The notes below the pieces were generated by a model. The model was not told the origin of the DNA. It saw only the letters and a list, made by a program, of their open reading frames with translations, and ran no database searches. DNA of 25,363 nucleotides from an uncultured Bacilli bacterium (GTDB lineage: Bacteria > Bacillota_I > Bacilli_A > RF39 > UBA660): the NCBI GenBank assembly GCA_934162325.1, contig CAKPIH010000014.1, forward strand, positions 1-25,363, given 5' to 3'. Both the position numbers and the translations under genes were made by a program. Below are positions 1-8,018 of this stretch, piece after piece (the stretch's first letter is position 1; each line of letters starts with the position of its first letter).

Positions 1-1127
1 CTATCAAAAATATATTTCTCTGACAAATTAATAATATAATCAATCATATCATTATCAATAATAACATTATGATATCTCTCATAAATATTCTTAATCTTCA
101 TTAATATATTTTTAGTTTCCCCTATACTAGGCTCATTAACAAATATCTTTTGAAATCTTCTCTCTAACGCCGAATCCTTTTCAATAAATTTCTTATATTC
201 CTCAGTAGTAGTAGCCCCTATACATCTAATTTTTCCCCTCGCTAAAGCCGGTTTCAAAATATTAGAAGCATCAATAGCCCCTTCAGCTCCTCCTGCCCCT
301 ACCAAAGTATGAATCTCATCAATAAATAAAATAATATCATCATTATCTTCAATCTCTTTAATAACCTTTTTCATTCTCTCTTCAAATTCACCACGATATT
401 TAGTACCTGCTACCATCGTAGCCATATCTAAAGAAATAATTTTCTTATCACATAATACCTTAGGAACCTCATCATTAACAATAAGCCTAGACAACTCTTC
501 CACAATCGCAGTCTTACCAACGCCAGCATCTCCTATTAAAATAGGATTATTTTTAGTCCTTCTGCATAATATTTCCATAACTCTTTTAACTTCTTTATCT
601 CTTCCAATAACCGGATCAAGTAAATTATTTTTAGCCTCACTAGTAAGATCTACCCCAAGATCATATATAAGAAGTTTTTTCTTCTTATTTTTTTTACTTT
701 TCTTAATCAAGCTACTAGAAAAATCATCATATATATCTTCAATATCAATACCCATACCAATAATAAGTCTAATAGCAATACCTTCTCCCTCTTCTAACAT
801 AGCAAAAAACAAATGTTCTGAAGTAACCTCTCCATCATTATTTTCCTTACTATCAATAATAGCATTCTGAATAACCTTTCTAAGTAAAGGAGTATATAAA
901 AATACCTCATTCTTTTTATCCGTAGTACCTACAACCTTACACAGTTCACTTTTAAAATTATCATACTCAAGTCCATATTCACTAAGTCTATCACATATAT
1001 TACTATCACTATTAAGAATAGCAAGAAGTAAATGTTCAGTCCCAATATAAGGATGTCCAAGCCCTATCATCTCTTTCTTAGCATTATTCAAAATAGTCTG
1101 TGCCTCTTCATTAAAATTACCAATCAT
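1..1127 (-). CDS. clpC: ATP-dependent Clp protease ATPase subunit ClpC, N-terminal part (cut by left edge)
   Basis: This is the first 375 codons of an Hsp100/ClpC chaperone, which unfolds substrates for the ClpP protease in the cytoplasm. The product begins MIGNFNEEAQTIL. A double Clp N-domain covers about residues 1-145, then a lysine-rich linker (KKSKKNKKKK), then the first AAA+ module. That module shows Walker A GDAGVGKT (about residue 200), Walker B ILFIDEIH (about 265) and an arginine-finger segment ALERRFQ (about 320). The start is the ATG at 1127, preceded by AAAGGAG. In B. subtilis clpC closes a ctsR-mcsA-mcsB-clpC operon. Here the gene directly upstream is a carrier with its own terminator, so clpC appears to be transcribed alone. 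No CtsR heptamer repeat or CIRCE element was found upstream. ClpE or ClpB is less likely given the double N-domain followed directly by D1, but the middle and C-terminal regions are outside the window. Confidence 0.93.
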   Translation of the reverse strand, partial: MIGNFNEEAQTILNNAKKEMIGLGHPYIGTEHLLLAILNSDSNICDRLSEYGLEYDNFKSELCKVVGTTDKKNEVFLYTPLLRKVIQNAIIDSKENNDGEVTSEHLFFAMLEEGEGIAIRLIIGMGIDIEDIYDDFSSSLIKKSKKNKKKKLLIYDLGVDLTSEAKNNLLDPVIGRDKEVKRVMEILCRRTKNNPILIGDAGVGKTAIVEELSRLIVNDEVPKVLCDKKIISLDMATMVAGTKYRGEFEERMKKVIKEIEDNDDIILFIDEIHTLVGAGGAEGAIDASNILKPALARGKIRCIGATTTEEYKKFIEKDSALERRFQKIFVNEPSIGETKNILMKIKNIYERYHNVIIDNDMIDYIINLSEKYIFD

Positions 1128-1155
1128 AATATTCTCCTTTCATAATTATTCTATG

Positions 1156-1161
1156 ATTATA
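1156..1161 (-). promoter_or_regulatory. Candidate -10 box for clpC
   Basis: A perfect TATAAT lies on the minus strand 29 bases upstream of the clpC start, in the gap after the upstream terminator. No good -35 hexamer is seen at 16-18 bases. In DNA this AT-rich a lone hexamer is weak evidence. Confidence 0.35.
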
Positions 1162-1209
1162 ATGTAATAATTTTAATAATTTTAAACAATAAAAATAGAC
1201 TTTTAATGC

Positions 1210-1236
1210 AAAAAAAATACCTACCTAAGTAGATAT
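1210..1236 (-). terminator. Rho-independent terminator of the YfcC-like carrier gene
   Basis: On the minus strand an 8-bp stem (ATATCTAC with GTAGGTAT, one G-T pair) closes a TTAG loop and is followed by eight T. It lies about 10 bases past the stop of the carrier gene and separates it from clpC. Confidence 0.8.
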
Positions 1237-1246
1237 TTTATTATAA

Positions 1247-2701
1247 CTATATCAAAGCCATTACAAGTAATACAAGTATTACAATTAATAATAGCATTAA
1301 TACAAATCTCCAAATATACTTAACCCATGAAGTATATGGAACATCTAAGTATTTAAGAGCCACAATTAAAAGAAAACTTGTAGGTCCTATAATACCAACT
1401 ATACCATAAATACTTTGGAAAGTCATAGCATAAGTAGCTAACATAGACTCATCACTAACTGCACTAATTAAAGGTGAATAAACACCAGCAACAGTATAAT
1501 ATAAGTCAGAATGAAGTAAACTACCAATTGCAGAAATAATACTAGCAGTAACCAAATTAATTCCTAATTTAGACTCAGAAACCCAAGTAATAATAGTAGA
1601 AATAAAACTATGGTTATAAGTAGAAACTAGTATAGCATAAGTAAGAATAACTAAGAAAACAGTACCAACCATTTTTTTAGATCCATTAACAAAATTATGA
1701 ACAGTTTCATCAAATTTAATTTTATAAACAAATTTAATAATTAAAGTAAATAAAATTAAAGTAATGATAATTGACATATAAGAACCTAAACCAGCCCAGT
1801 TACCAAATGCATACATATTACCAGAAACAATATTAGAGAAAATAGTAAACTCTCCAATCTTAATTCCAAGTAACCATTCATTAAACTTATCAAAGCATTC
1901 AATACCAAATAAAGTATTCCAAGGTAAATATCCTAAAATAAGAATAACTAATATAACTGCTAACATAACAATAATAGGCCATGTTTTAATATTTTTATAG
2001 TCACCCTTAACTTCAGAAACACTAACTTCATTACTTTCATTTAGTTCATACTTAACTTTTTTATCATTAACATTCTTAATATGTTTCTTAATAAAGAATA
2101 TAAGCAATGCAGTACCTAATACTAATAAAATTAATTTAGGTAATAAAAGTGAAGTATTACTAATATCAGTCATTTTCTCTATAGTAGTAGCACTATATCC
2201 ATAATAACTATTAGGATCTCTAAAAGTAACAAATATGCCACCAATAAATCCTACTAGCATAGATACAACAGTAGAACTAATAGCCACTAATTTGTCATAA
2301 CCAAGTAACATAATAATAGCTATAACAAATGGTACAAATACTAATAGAACATTAACAAGTCCAGTAACTGAAGTAAGCACTGCAAATAAAGCAGTAACAA
2401 TAAATATAAATAATTCACTATGTCCCTTTACTTTTTGAGCAATATTATCAACTAATTTCTTATAAGCAGGAACTTCATTAAGAACACCATAAAAAGCTCC
2501 AAGTACTAATAGATAAACTACAGTATCAAAGAAATAATAAAATGATTGAACAAAATTAGTAAGAACATCACCTAGTGCAATCATAGTATATTTACCTTCT
2601 AATGCTGGAACAAAATATCCAAGTATAGCAAGAATACCATCTACTGCAAGTAATGCTCCTAACACAATTAAAATAACTTTAAATAAACTATGCTTTTTCA
2701 T
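1247..2701 (-). CDS. YfcC-like (C4-dicarboxylate / DcuC-type) membrane carrier
   Basis: This is a 484-residue polytopic inner-membrane protein with about 11-13 hydrophobic segments. The central pattern GVLNEVPAYKKLVDNI, then a long hydrophobic stretch, then LLGYDKLVAIS and MLVGFIGGIF, resembles YfcC/DcuC-type carriers of the ion transporter superfamily. The substrate cannot be told from sequence; candidates include dicarboxylates, fatty acids, amino acids or peptides. A charged cytoplasmic loop at about residues 205-245 (KKHIKNVNDKK) splits the two halves. The start is the ATG at 2701, because AGAGGAGG lies directly upstream. A TTG 18 bases further up would put that Shine-Dalgarno inside the gene. 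It is monocistronic, with its own promoter and terminator, and sits between lysS and clpC where B. subtilis has ctsR-mcsA-mcsB. The family call is by resemblance only. Confidence 0.7.
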   Translation of the reverse strand: MKKHSLFKVILIVLGALLAVDGILAILGYFVPALEGKYTMIALGDVLTNFVQSFYYFFDTVVYLLVLGAFYGVLNEVPAYKKLVDNIAQKVKGHSELFIFIVTALFAVLTSVTGLVNVLLVFVPFVIAIIMLLGYDKLVAISSTVVSMLVGFIGGIFVTFRDPNSYYGYSATTIEKMTDISNTSLLLPKLILLVLGTALLIFFIKKHIKNVNDKKVKYELNESNEVSVSEVKGDYKNIKTWPIIVMLAVILVILILGYLPWNTLFGIECFDKFNEWLLGIKIGEFTIFSNIVSGNMYAFGNWAGLGSYMSIIITLILFTLIIKFVYKIKFDETVHNFVNGSKKMVGTVFLVILTYAILVSTYNHSFISTIITWVSESKLGINLVTASIISAIGSLLHSDLYYTVAGVYSPLISAVSDESMLATYAMTFQSIYGIVGIIGPTSFLLIVALKYLDVPYTSWVKYIWRFVLMLLLIVILVLLVMALI

Positions 2702-2721
2702 ATTAACCTCCTCTAACAATA

Positions 2722-2749
2722 ATTATATCACAAAACAAGTAAATGTAAA
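2722..2749 (-). promoter_or_regulatory. Sigma-A promoter of the YfcC-like carrier
   Basis: Minus strand TTTACA (2744-2749), 16-base spacer, TATAAT (2722-2727), with an extended -10 TGA just before it. It lies between the lysS terminator and the carrier ribosome binding site. Confidence 0.7.
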
Positions 2750-2750
2750 T

Positions 2751-2779
2751 AAAAAAAAGAGAAAAACTCAAGTTTTCCC
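2751..2779 (-). terminator. Probable terminator of the dusB-RDD-lysS operon
   Basis: On the minus strand GTTTT..AAAAC arms pair as AAAAC/GTTTT around a 4-base loop. The stem is extended by a G-C pair with one bulged base and followed by eight T. It starts about 20 bases after the lysS stop. The stem is short and imperfect. Confidence 0.6.
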
Positions 2780-2799
2780 TTATTTTTATTGGTTTTATA

Positions 2800-4281
2800 C
2801 TATTTTCTCTCCTTCATAGTAGGAAATAAAATAACATCTCTAATAGAATCAGATTCAGTAAATAACATACATAACCTATCTATACCATATCCAATACCAC
2901 CAGCAGGAGGCATACCATACTCTAACGCTTCGATAAAGTCCATATCAATATCATTAGCCTCATCGTTACCAAGTTCTCTTTCTTTAATTTGATTTTCAAA
3001 TCTTTCTAATTGATCAATAGGATCATTAAGTTCAGTATATGCATTAGCAAATTCCTTACCACCAATAAATAATTCAAATCTATCTACAAATCTAGGATCT
3101 TCAGGATTTTTCTTTGTAAGTGGACTAATCTCAATAGGATGACCATATAAGAATGTAGGTTGAATTAAAGTCTCTTCAACATATTTTTCAAAGAATAAAT
3201 TAACAATATGTCCAAAACTCTTTTCATGTTCCTCAACCTCAATATGATGTTCTTCTGCCAACTTAAGGGCCTCTTCAACACTCATATCTTTCTTAAAATC
3301 AATACCAGTTTGTTCTTTGATAGCTTCAACCATACTAATTCTCTTCCATGGACCCTCTAAGTTAATTTCATTACCACACCAATTAAAAGTCATTCTACCA
3401 AAAACTTCCCTAGCAATAGTTTGAAACATACCCTCAGTCATATCCATCATACCATCTAAATTACTATAAGCAAGATATGCTTCCATTTCTGTAAATTCAG
3501 GATTATGTCTAGTATCCATACCTTCATTTCTAAATACTCTACCAATCTCATAAACAGCTTCCATTCCACCTACTAAAAGTCTCTTTAAAGGAAGTTCTAA
3601 AGCTATTCTAAGATACATATCTAAATCTTGTGCATTATGATGAGTACAGAAAGGTCTAGCACTAGCACCAGTAAGTAAAGTAGTAAGTACTGGTGTTTCA
3701 ACTTCAACAAAGCCTAATCCATCCATATAATTTTGAATACATCTAATAATTCTAGGTCTAAGAAAAGCTGTCTTCTTAGAATCTTCATTCATAATTAAAT
3801 CAACATATCTTCTTCTATATCTTTCTTCAATATCAGTAAGGCCATGGAATTTTTCAGGTAAAGGTCTAAGTGCCTTAACTAAATGAGTATATTCTAAACA
3901 CTTAACAGTAAGTTCCCCAGTCTTAGTTTTCATAACCTTACCAGTAACCCCAACAATATCTCCAATATCCGCAGTCTTAAATAAATTATACGTTTCTTCT
4001 CCTACATCATTAATAGAAATATATACTTGCATCTTACCAGTCTTATCTTGAATACTAAAGAAAGAAGCCTTTCCCATCTTTCTAATAAACATAATTCTAC
4101 CTGCAATAGTAACTTTATCTTCTAAATTTTCTAATTCATCGTGTTCATATTTACTATATTGCTCTCTAATATCTTCAGATGAATGTGTCCTATCAAATCT
4201 ATGTCCAAAAGGATCCATTCCCATTTCTCTTATTCTATTTGCTTTTTCAATTCTAACTAATTCTTGATCAGTTCTTTCCAT
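2800..4281 (-). CDS. lysS: Lysyl-tRNA synthetase, class II
   Basis: It charges tRNA-Lys with lysine in the cytoplasm. The 493-residue product has the bacterial class II LysRS layout. An N-terminal OB-fold anticodon-binding domain covers about residues 50-150 (VTIAGRIMFIRKMGKASF). The catalytic domain follows with motif 1 (GLGFVEVETPVL), motif 2 (YEIGRVFRNEGMDTRHNPEF) and motif 3 (GGIGYGIDRLCMLFT). Two starts compete. The ATG at 4290 overlaps the stop of the RDD gene as ATGA but sits one base from the GAGAGG ribosome binding site. The ATG at 4281 is spaced about ten bases from it and is preferred. It is the last gene of a dusB-RDD-lysS unit, similar to the dusB-lysS order of B. subtilis. Confidence 0.97.
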   Translation of the reverse strand: MERTDQELVRIEKANRIREMGMDPFGHRFDRTHSSEDIREQYSKYEHDELENLEDKVTIAGRIMFIRKMGKASFFSIQDKTGKMQVYISINDVGEETYNLFKTADIGDIVGVTGKVMKTKTGELTVKCLEYTHLVKALRPLPEKFHGLTDIEERYRRRYVDLIMNEDSKKTAFLRPRIIRCIQNYMDGLGFVEVETPVLTTLLTGASARPFCTHHNAQDLDMYLRIALELPLKRLLVGGMEAVYEIGRVFRNEGMDTRHNPEFTEMEAYLAYSNLDGMMDMTEGMFQTIAREVFGRMTFNWCGNEINLEGPWKRISMVEAIKEQTGIDFKKDMSVEEALKLAEEHHIEVEEHEKSFGHIVNLFFEKYVEETLIQPTFLYGHPIEISPLTKKNPEDPRFVDRFELFIGGKEFANAYTELNDPIDQLERFENQIKERELGNDEANDIDMDFIEALEYGMPPAGGIGYGIDRLCMLFTESDSIRDVILFPTMKERK

Positions 4282-4286
4282 TCTTA

Positions 4287-4868
4287 TCATTCCTCTCTTA
4301 TCACATTAGTTTTAGCAATAATATCATGAAGTCCTCTGCCATCCTTCTTATACAACATCATAAGAATACTAACGATAATAATCATACTCTCAATAGCAGA
4401 TATTACACTAACACTATAATTAAACTTTTCCATATCTAAAAAGTTTATACTTATCGTACTATATAAAGTTGTAACAATACCATATATTAATAATCCTCTA
4501 ATAACCATATTCCAAATACTAGGTCTCTCTCCCTTATCATTAACAACTTTAATTTTAAGTAATTTCTTACCTAAAGTTTGTCCCTTATTAAAGTAAGCAA
4601 AAATAATATAATAGCCAATGAATACAACAGAGGTTGCAACATTGACTGGAAGTTTCCGTTTAGTAAGCTCATAATTAAGTGGCATTACCTTTTCAGTATA
4701 TTCCTCCACAGTAATATTTCCCTCTTTATAATCATTCATTACATCATTAATTTCCTTAGTAAGATCACTACCAACATTAACACTAGCAGTAATTCCCATA
4801 AGTACTATCATAATAATAAAGTAATCAATTAAATATGCAAATATCCTCTTAAAAAAATCCGCTTTCAT
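4287..4868 (-). CDS. RDD-family membrane protein
   Basis: This 193-residue integral membrane protein begins MKADFFKRIFAYLIDYF, the conserved arginine/aspartate first helix that defines RDD proteins. Further hydrophobic helices fall at about residues 85-100, 125-145 and 155-175. The segment GQTLGKKLLKIKVV between helices is also typical of the family. RDD proteins have no single known function; some affect ion transport or stress tolerance. The ATG at 4868 is chosen because AGGTGA lies six bases upstream. The GTG nine bases earlier belongs to that ribosome binding site. Its stop TGA overlaps the longer lysS start, so the two are probably translationally coupled. Confidence 0.85.
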   Translation of the reverse strand: MKADFFKRIFAYLIDYFIIMIVLMGITASVNVGSDLTKEINDVMNDYKEGNITVEEYTEKVMPLNYELTKRKLPVNVATSVVFIGYYIIFAYFNKGQTLGKKLLKIKVVNDKGERPSIWNMVIRGLLIYGIVTTLYSTISINFLDMEKFNYSVSVISAIESMIIIVSILMMLYKKDGRGLHDIIAKTNVIREE

Positions 4869-4888
4869 AAAAATCACCTATACACATA

Positions 4889-5872
4889 TTATATACTATT
4901 TTCCAGTTTTTTCAAATAGTTATTTAATATTTTTTCTATATCATCTCTATTAGTAGCCCTAAATATAGCATTCTTAACTTCTTGACTACCATTCATTCCC
5001 TTCAAATACCAAGCAATATGACTTCTCATCTCTAATACTGCTACCTTCTCTGGTTTAATCTTCATCAAATAATCCATATGATGAAAACACATATCAATTT
5101 TTTCCTTATAACTAGGTTTATCAATAATAGTACCATTATCAAAATAAGTAACAAGTTCTTTAATTAACCAAGGATTACCTAATACCCCTCTACCAATCAT
5201 AATAGCATCACAACCAGTATAAGAAAACATTCTTTTAGCACTTTCAATATCCTTAATATCACCATTACCAATAACAGGTATATCAACACTTTCCTTAACA
5301 GCCTTAATAATATCTAAATTAACAGTTCCAGAATATCCCTGACTTCTAGTTCTACCATGAACACAAATAGCCGATGCTCCAGCCTTTTCTACTATTTTAG
5401 CCACCTCAACAGCATTTATACTATTATTATCCCATCCACTTCTAATTTTAACAGTAACAGGAACATTAACGCTCTTAACAACAGCACTAACAATTTCATA
5501 TATCTTTTCAGGATTCTTAAGAAGAGCAGCTCCTGCTTGTGACTTAATAGCAACTTTAGGTACGGGACATCCCATATTAATATCAATAATATCAGGATGC
5601 ATAATATCTTCAACCATTTTAGCAGCCTCCACAAAAGTATCTAAATCACTACCAAATATTTGTTGAACTATTGGTCTCTCACATTCCTCAAAATATAACA
5701 TATCTTTAGTTTTCTTACTATCATAAACAAGTCCCTTATCACTAACCATTTCAGCATAGATAAGACCGCATCCCATTTCTTTAATAATCTTTCTAAAAGC
5801 ACTATTACATACTCCTGCCATTGGAGCTAAAACAATATTATTTTTAATAGTAACATTACCAATTTTAAACAT
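4889..5872 (-). CDS. dusB: tRNA-dihydrouridine synthase, DusB type
   Basis: This is an FMN-dependent reductase that converts specific uridines in the tRNA D-loop to dihydrouridine. The 327-residue product shows the TIM-barrel flavin-binding start NIVLAPMAGVCNSAFR, the catalytic cysteine in INMGCPVPKV, CVHGRTRSQGYSG, the glycine-rich VIGNGDI and MIGRGVLGNPW, and a helical C-terminal domain. The ATG at 5872 follows GGTGA. An in-frame start 36 bases upstream (MLCGKIHTCGDF) lies across the promoter and is rejected. It is first in the operon with the RDD gene and lysS, matching the dus-lysS neighbourhood of Bacillus. Confidence 0.94.
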   Translation of the reverse strand: MFKIGNVTIKNNIVLAPMAGVCNSAFRKIIKEMGCGLIYAEMVSDKGLVYDSKKTKDMLYFEECERPIVQQIFGSDLDTFVEAAKMVEDIMHPDIIDINMGCPVPKVAIKSQAGAALLKNPEKIYEIVSAVVKSVNVPVTVKIRSGWDNNSINAVEVAKIVEKAGASAICVHGRTRSQGYSGTVNLDIIKAVKESVDIPVIGNGDIKDIESAKRMFSYTGCDAIMIGRGVLGNPWLIKELVTYFDNGTIIDKPSYKEKIDMCFHHMDYLMKIKPEKVAVLEMRSHIAWYLKGMNGSQEVKNAIFRATNRDDIEKILNNYLKKLENSI

Positions 5873-5891
5873 AAAATCACCACATGTATGT

Positions 5892-5897
5892 ATTTTA
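5892..5897 (-). promoter_or_regulatory. Extended -10 promoter element for dusB-RDD-lysS
   Basis: Minus strand TGTGGTAAAAT: a TAAAAT hexamer with TGG before it, 19 bases upstream of the dusB start and downstream of the previous terminator. The -35 region is a T-rich run with no recognisable hexamer. The same 11-mer occurs before mbl and the dut T-box. Confidence 0.6.
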
Positions 5898-5921
5898 CCA
5901 CATAACAAAAAAAAATAAAAG

Positions 5922-5947
5922 AAAAATTAAGTATTTTACTACTTAAT
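5922..5947 (-). terminator. Terminator of the rpiB-DUF1146 operon
   Basis: A perfect 8-bp minus-strand stem (ATTAAGTA/TACTTAAT) with a 6-base loop is followed by T5, then C, T4, A and T9. The loop and 5' arm contain the stop codon of the DUF1146 gene, so the hairpin begins inside the coding sequence. Confidence 0.8.
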
Positions 5948-6127
5948 AATATTTAAAAAATCATACAAAAAATTACATACCAAATATGATAAAGAGAACA
6001 TAACTAAAATATAAAATATTCTAGCTTGAAAAACCTTATTTTTCTTGAATATACTATTAAAGTTAACACTATCCATAGTATAAATAACTAAAGGTAAAAC
6101 AAATAAATATAAAACAAATTTATTCAT
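5939..6127 (-). CDS. Small DUF1146 (YwzB-type) membrane protein
   Basis: This 62-residue protein has two hydrophobic helices (about residues 4-17 and 37-57). Between them is the family signature IFKKNKVFQARIFYILVMF, then SLSYLVCNFLYDFL, which matches DUF1146/YwzB proteins of Firmicutes. The function is unknown. The ATG at 6127 follows AAGGA at eight bases and overlaps the last eight bases of rpiB. A TTG two codons earlier is less likely. Co-transcription with rpiB is inferred from the overlap and the shared terminator. Confidence 0.82.
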   Translation of the reverse strand: MNKFVLYLFVLPLVIYTMDSVNFNSIFKKNKVFQARIFYILVMFSLSYLVCNFLYDFLNIIK

Positions 6128-6569
6128 TTTCAATTTCCTTAATCATATTATTTCTTCTAATATATTTACTAACATTAGAAAAAGGTGTTTCAATAAAATT
6201 ATTAACTATTTTTTTCATAACTTCATGATCGATTTCTTCACTCATAGCAATAACATTAGCATTATTATGACTTCTACATAAAATAGCTTCACTCTCATTA
6301 GATACCTTAGCACAGTATACACCTTTCATTTTATTTAAAACAATACTCATTCCAATACCAGTACCACAAATAGCAATACCAAGATCAATTTCTTCTTTTT
6401 GAATAGCTTCTCCTAATTTCTTAGCATATACAGGAAAATCAACAGACTCAGCACTATTAGTACCAAAATCAATTACATAAATATCATTTTCATCAAAATA
6501 TTCCTTCAAAAACTCTTTAGCAGTAAATCCTCTATGATCACTAGCGATACCAATTTTAATATTATTCAT
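6120..6569 (-). CDS. rpiB: Ribose 5-phosphate isomerase B (RpiB/LacAB family)
   Basis: It interconverts ribose 5-phosphate and ribulose 5-phosphate in the pentose phosphate pathway. The 149-residue length is usual. It begins IKIGIASDHRGF, the phosphosugar-binding start of the family. It carries the catalytic cysteine loop GIAICGTGIGMSI (about residues 64-76) and the later CRSHNNANVIAMS segment. The related galactose 6-phosphate isomerase subunits LacA/LacB share this fold, but no lac or tagatose genes are nearby, so RpiB is preferred. The start ATG has AGAGGA upstream. Confidence 0.92.
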   Translation of the reverse strand: MNNIKIGIASDHRGFTAKEFLKEYFDENDIYVIDFGTNSAESVDFPVYAKKLGEAIQKEEIDLGIAICGTGIGMSIVLNKMKGVYCAKVSNESEAILCRSHNNANVIAMSEEIDHEVMKKIVNNFIETPFSNVSKYIRRNNMIKEIENE

Positions 6570-6600
6570 AAAATCATCCTCTTTCTATAATAATTATAAC

Positions 6601-6634
6601 AAAAAAAAGAATAATTAAAATATAATTATTTCTT
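6601..6634 (-). terminator. Terminator of mbl
   Basis: A minus-strand hairpin has an 11-bp stem (AAGAATAATTA type, one bulged A), a 5-base AT loop and eight T after it. It lies about 25 bases after the mbl stop. Confidence 0.78.
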
Positions 6635-6658
6635 TTTTACATATTTTTTACATATTAA

Positions 6659-7651
6659 TTATTGTCTTTCCAACATATATAAATTATCTAATAAAATACC
6701 AGTACCTTCTGCTACACAAGTAAGTGGAGATTCCGCTGTAAATACAGGAACTTTAAGTTCTTGACTAAGAACCTGCGAAAAACCATCCACTAAAGCACCA
6801 CCACCAGTAAGTACTATACCTTTATCAATAATATCAGCAGAAAGCTCCGGAGGAGTCTGTTCAAGTATACCTTTTACCGCATGAATAATAGTATATACAC
6901 TCTCTCTAAGAGCCTCTTCTATCTCATCACTAGTAAGAGTAATAGTATGTGGAAGACCTGTAACTAAATCTCTTCCCCTAACCTCCATCTTCTCATTCCT
7001 TGATCCAGGAAATACTGTACCAATAGTAATTTTAATATCTTCAGCAGTTCTTTCACCAACTAAAAGTTTATATTTATCTTTAATATATTTTACAATATCA
7101 TTATCAAAAGCATTACCAGCTATTCTAATAGAAGCACTATTAACAATGCCACCTAAAGATAAAATAGCAATATCAGTAGTACCACCACCAATATCAATAA
7201 CCATATTACCACTAGGTTTGGAAATATCCATTCCTGCACCAACAGCAGCTACTTTAGGTTCCTCTTCAAGAAAGACCTTTTTAGCCCCTGTTCTCTCAGC
7301 AGCTTCCTTAATAGCATTCTTTTCTACTTGTGTAATATTAGAAGGACAGCAAATAAGAATTCTAGGTCTAGAAAAAAAACTCTTACCATTAACTTTTTTA
7401 ATAAAGTAATTAAGCATAACTTCTGTAGTATCATAATCCGCTATTACACCATCTTTCATAGGTTTAATAGCTTTAACTTTACCTGGAGTTCTACCAAGCA
7501 TCTCATGAGCTTCAGTACCAACAGCCAAAGGTTTCTTCGTTTCAGCATCAATAGCAACTACAGATGGTTCATTTAAAACAATGCCCTGACCCTTTATATA
7601 GATAAGTACATTAGCAGTTCCTAAGTCAATACCAATATCTTTGTTAAACAT
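6659..7651 (-). CDS. mbl: Rod-shape actin homologue Mbl (MreB family)
   Basis: This membrane-associated actin-like filament protein directs lateral cell-wall synthesis. The 330-residue product has the actin/HSP70 phosphate loops: DIGIDLGTANVLIY at the start, then VIDIGGGTTDIAILSLG (phosphate 2) and GIVLTGGGALVDGF (adenosine). It also has ICCPSNITQVEKNAIKEA and EEALRESV. Overall resemblance is closer to Mbl than to MreB. The adjacent spoIIID gene agrees, since spoIIID-mbl are neighbours in B. subtilis. The start ATG follows AAGGATGGTGA. It has its own promoter and terminator and no mreC/mreD next to it. Confidence 0.93.
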   Translation of the reverse strand: MFNKDIGIDLGTANVLIYIKGQGIVLNEPSVVAIDAETKKPLAVGTEAHEMLGRTPGKVKAIKPMKDGVIADYDTTEVMLNYFIKKVNGKSFFSRPRILICCPSNITQVEKNAIKEAAERTGAKKVFLEEEPKVAAVGAGMDISKPSGNMVIDIGGGTTDIAILSLGGIVNSASIRIAGNAFDNDIVKYIKDKYKLLVGERTAEDIKITIGTVFPGSRNEKMEVRGRDLVTGLPHTITLTSDEIEEALRESVYTIIHAVKGILEQTPPELSADIIDKGIVLTGGGALVDGFSQVLSQELKVPVFTAESPLTCVAEGTGILLDNLYMLERQ

Positions 7652-7672
7652 AAAATCACCATCCTTATTTCC

Positions 7673-7678
7673 ATTTTA
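7673..7678 (-). promoter_or_regulatory. Extended -10 promoter element for mbl
   Basis: Minus strand TGTGGTAAAAT about 22 bases upstream of the mbl start, in the spoIIID-mbl gap. The -35 is not convincing. The short leader leaves just enough room for the ribosome binding site. Confidence 0.55.
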
Positions 7679-7707
7679 CCACAATTTAACAGTTTTTAAT
7701 ACAAATA

Positions 7708-7962
7708 TTACACTTTTCTCTTCAAAAACTTTCTTTTTGTCGACTCTCCTCCCTTAATATGCTTAATATCAGCATGAAATTCCATAATACTTGACACTTT
7801 TTCATACAAATTTTTGTCAATCAAAGAAAGTCTATATCGCATATCATTATGTACAGTACTCTTAGATACGCCAAATACTAAAGAAGCATCCCTAACCGTT
7901 TTATCATTAATAATAATATACTTTGCTTCATCAATTACTCTATTATATATTCTATTATTCAT
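7708..7962 (-). CDS. spoIIID: Sporulation transcriptional regulator SpoIIID
   Basis: This DNA-binding regulator of the sigma-E/sigma-K mother-cell programme is 84 residues long, close to the usual 80-95. The helix-turn-helix VRDASLVFGVSKSTVHNDMRYRL falls at about residues 23-45. The conserved tail SSIMEFHADIKHIKGGESTKRKF follows, as in B. subtilis SpoIIID. Its start ATG has AGGTGA upstream. It sits between spoIIQ and mbl, the B. subtilis order. The basic C-terminus fits a second DNA contact. Confidence 0.95.
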   Translation of the reverse strand: MNNRIYNRVIDEAKYIIINDKTVRDASLVFGVSKSTVHNDMRYRLSLIDKNLYEKVSSIMEFHADIKHIKGGESTKRKFLKRKV

Positions 7963-8018
7963 ATATTCACCTATAGTATTATATTAAATAAAGAATATAT
8001 TTATGAAAAAAGATAAAA

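Noticed and set aside
6632..6657. Direct repeat TTTTTTACATA twice after mbl
   Set aside because: Two adjacent low-complexity copies only, with no sign of an iteron array or mobile-element end.
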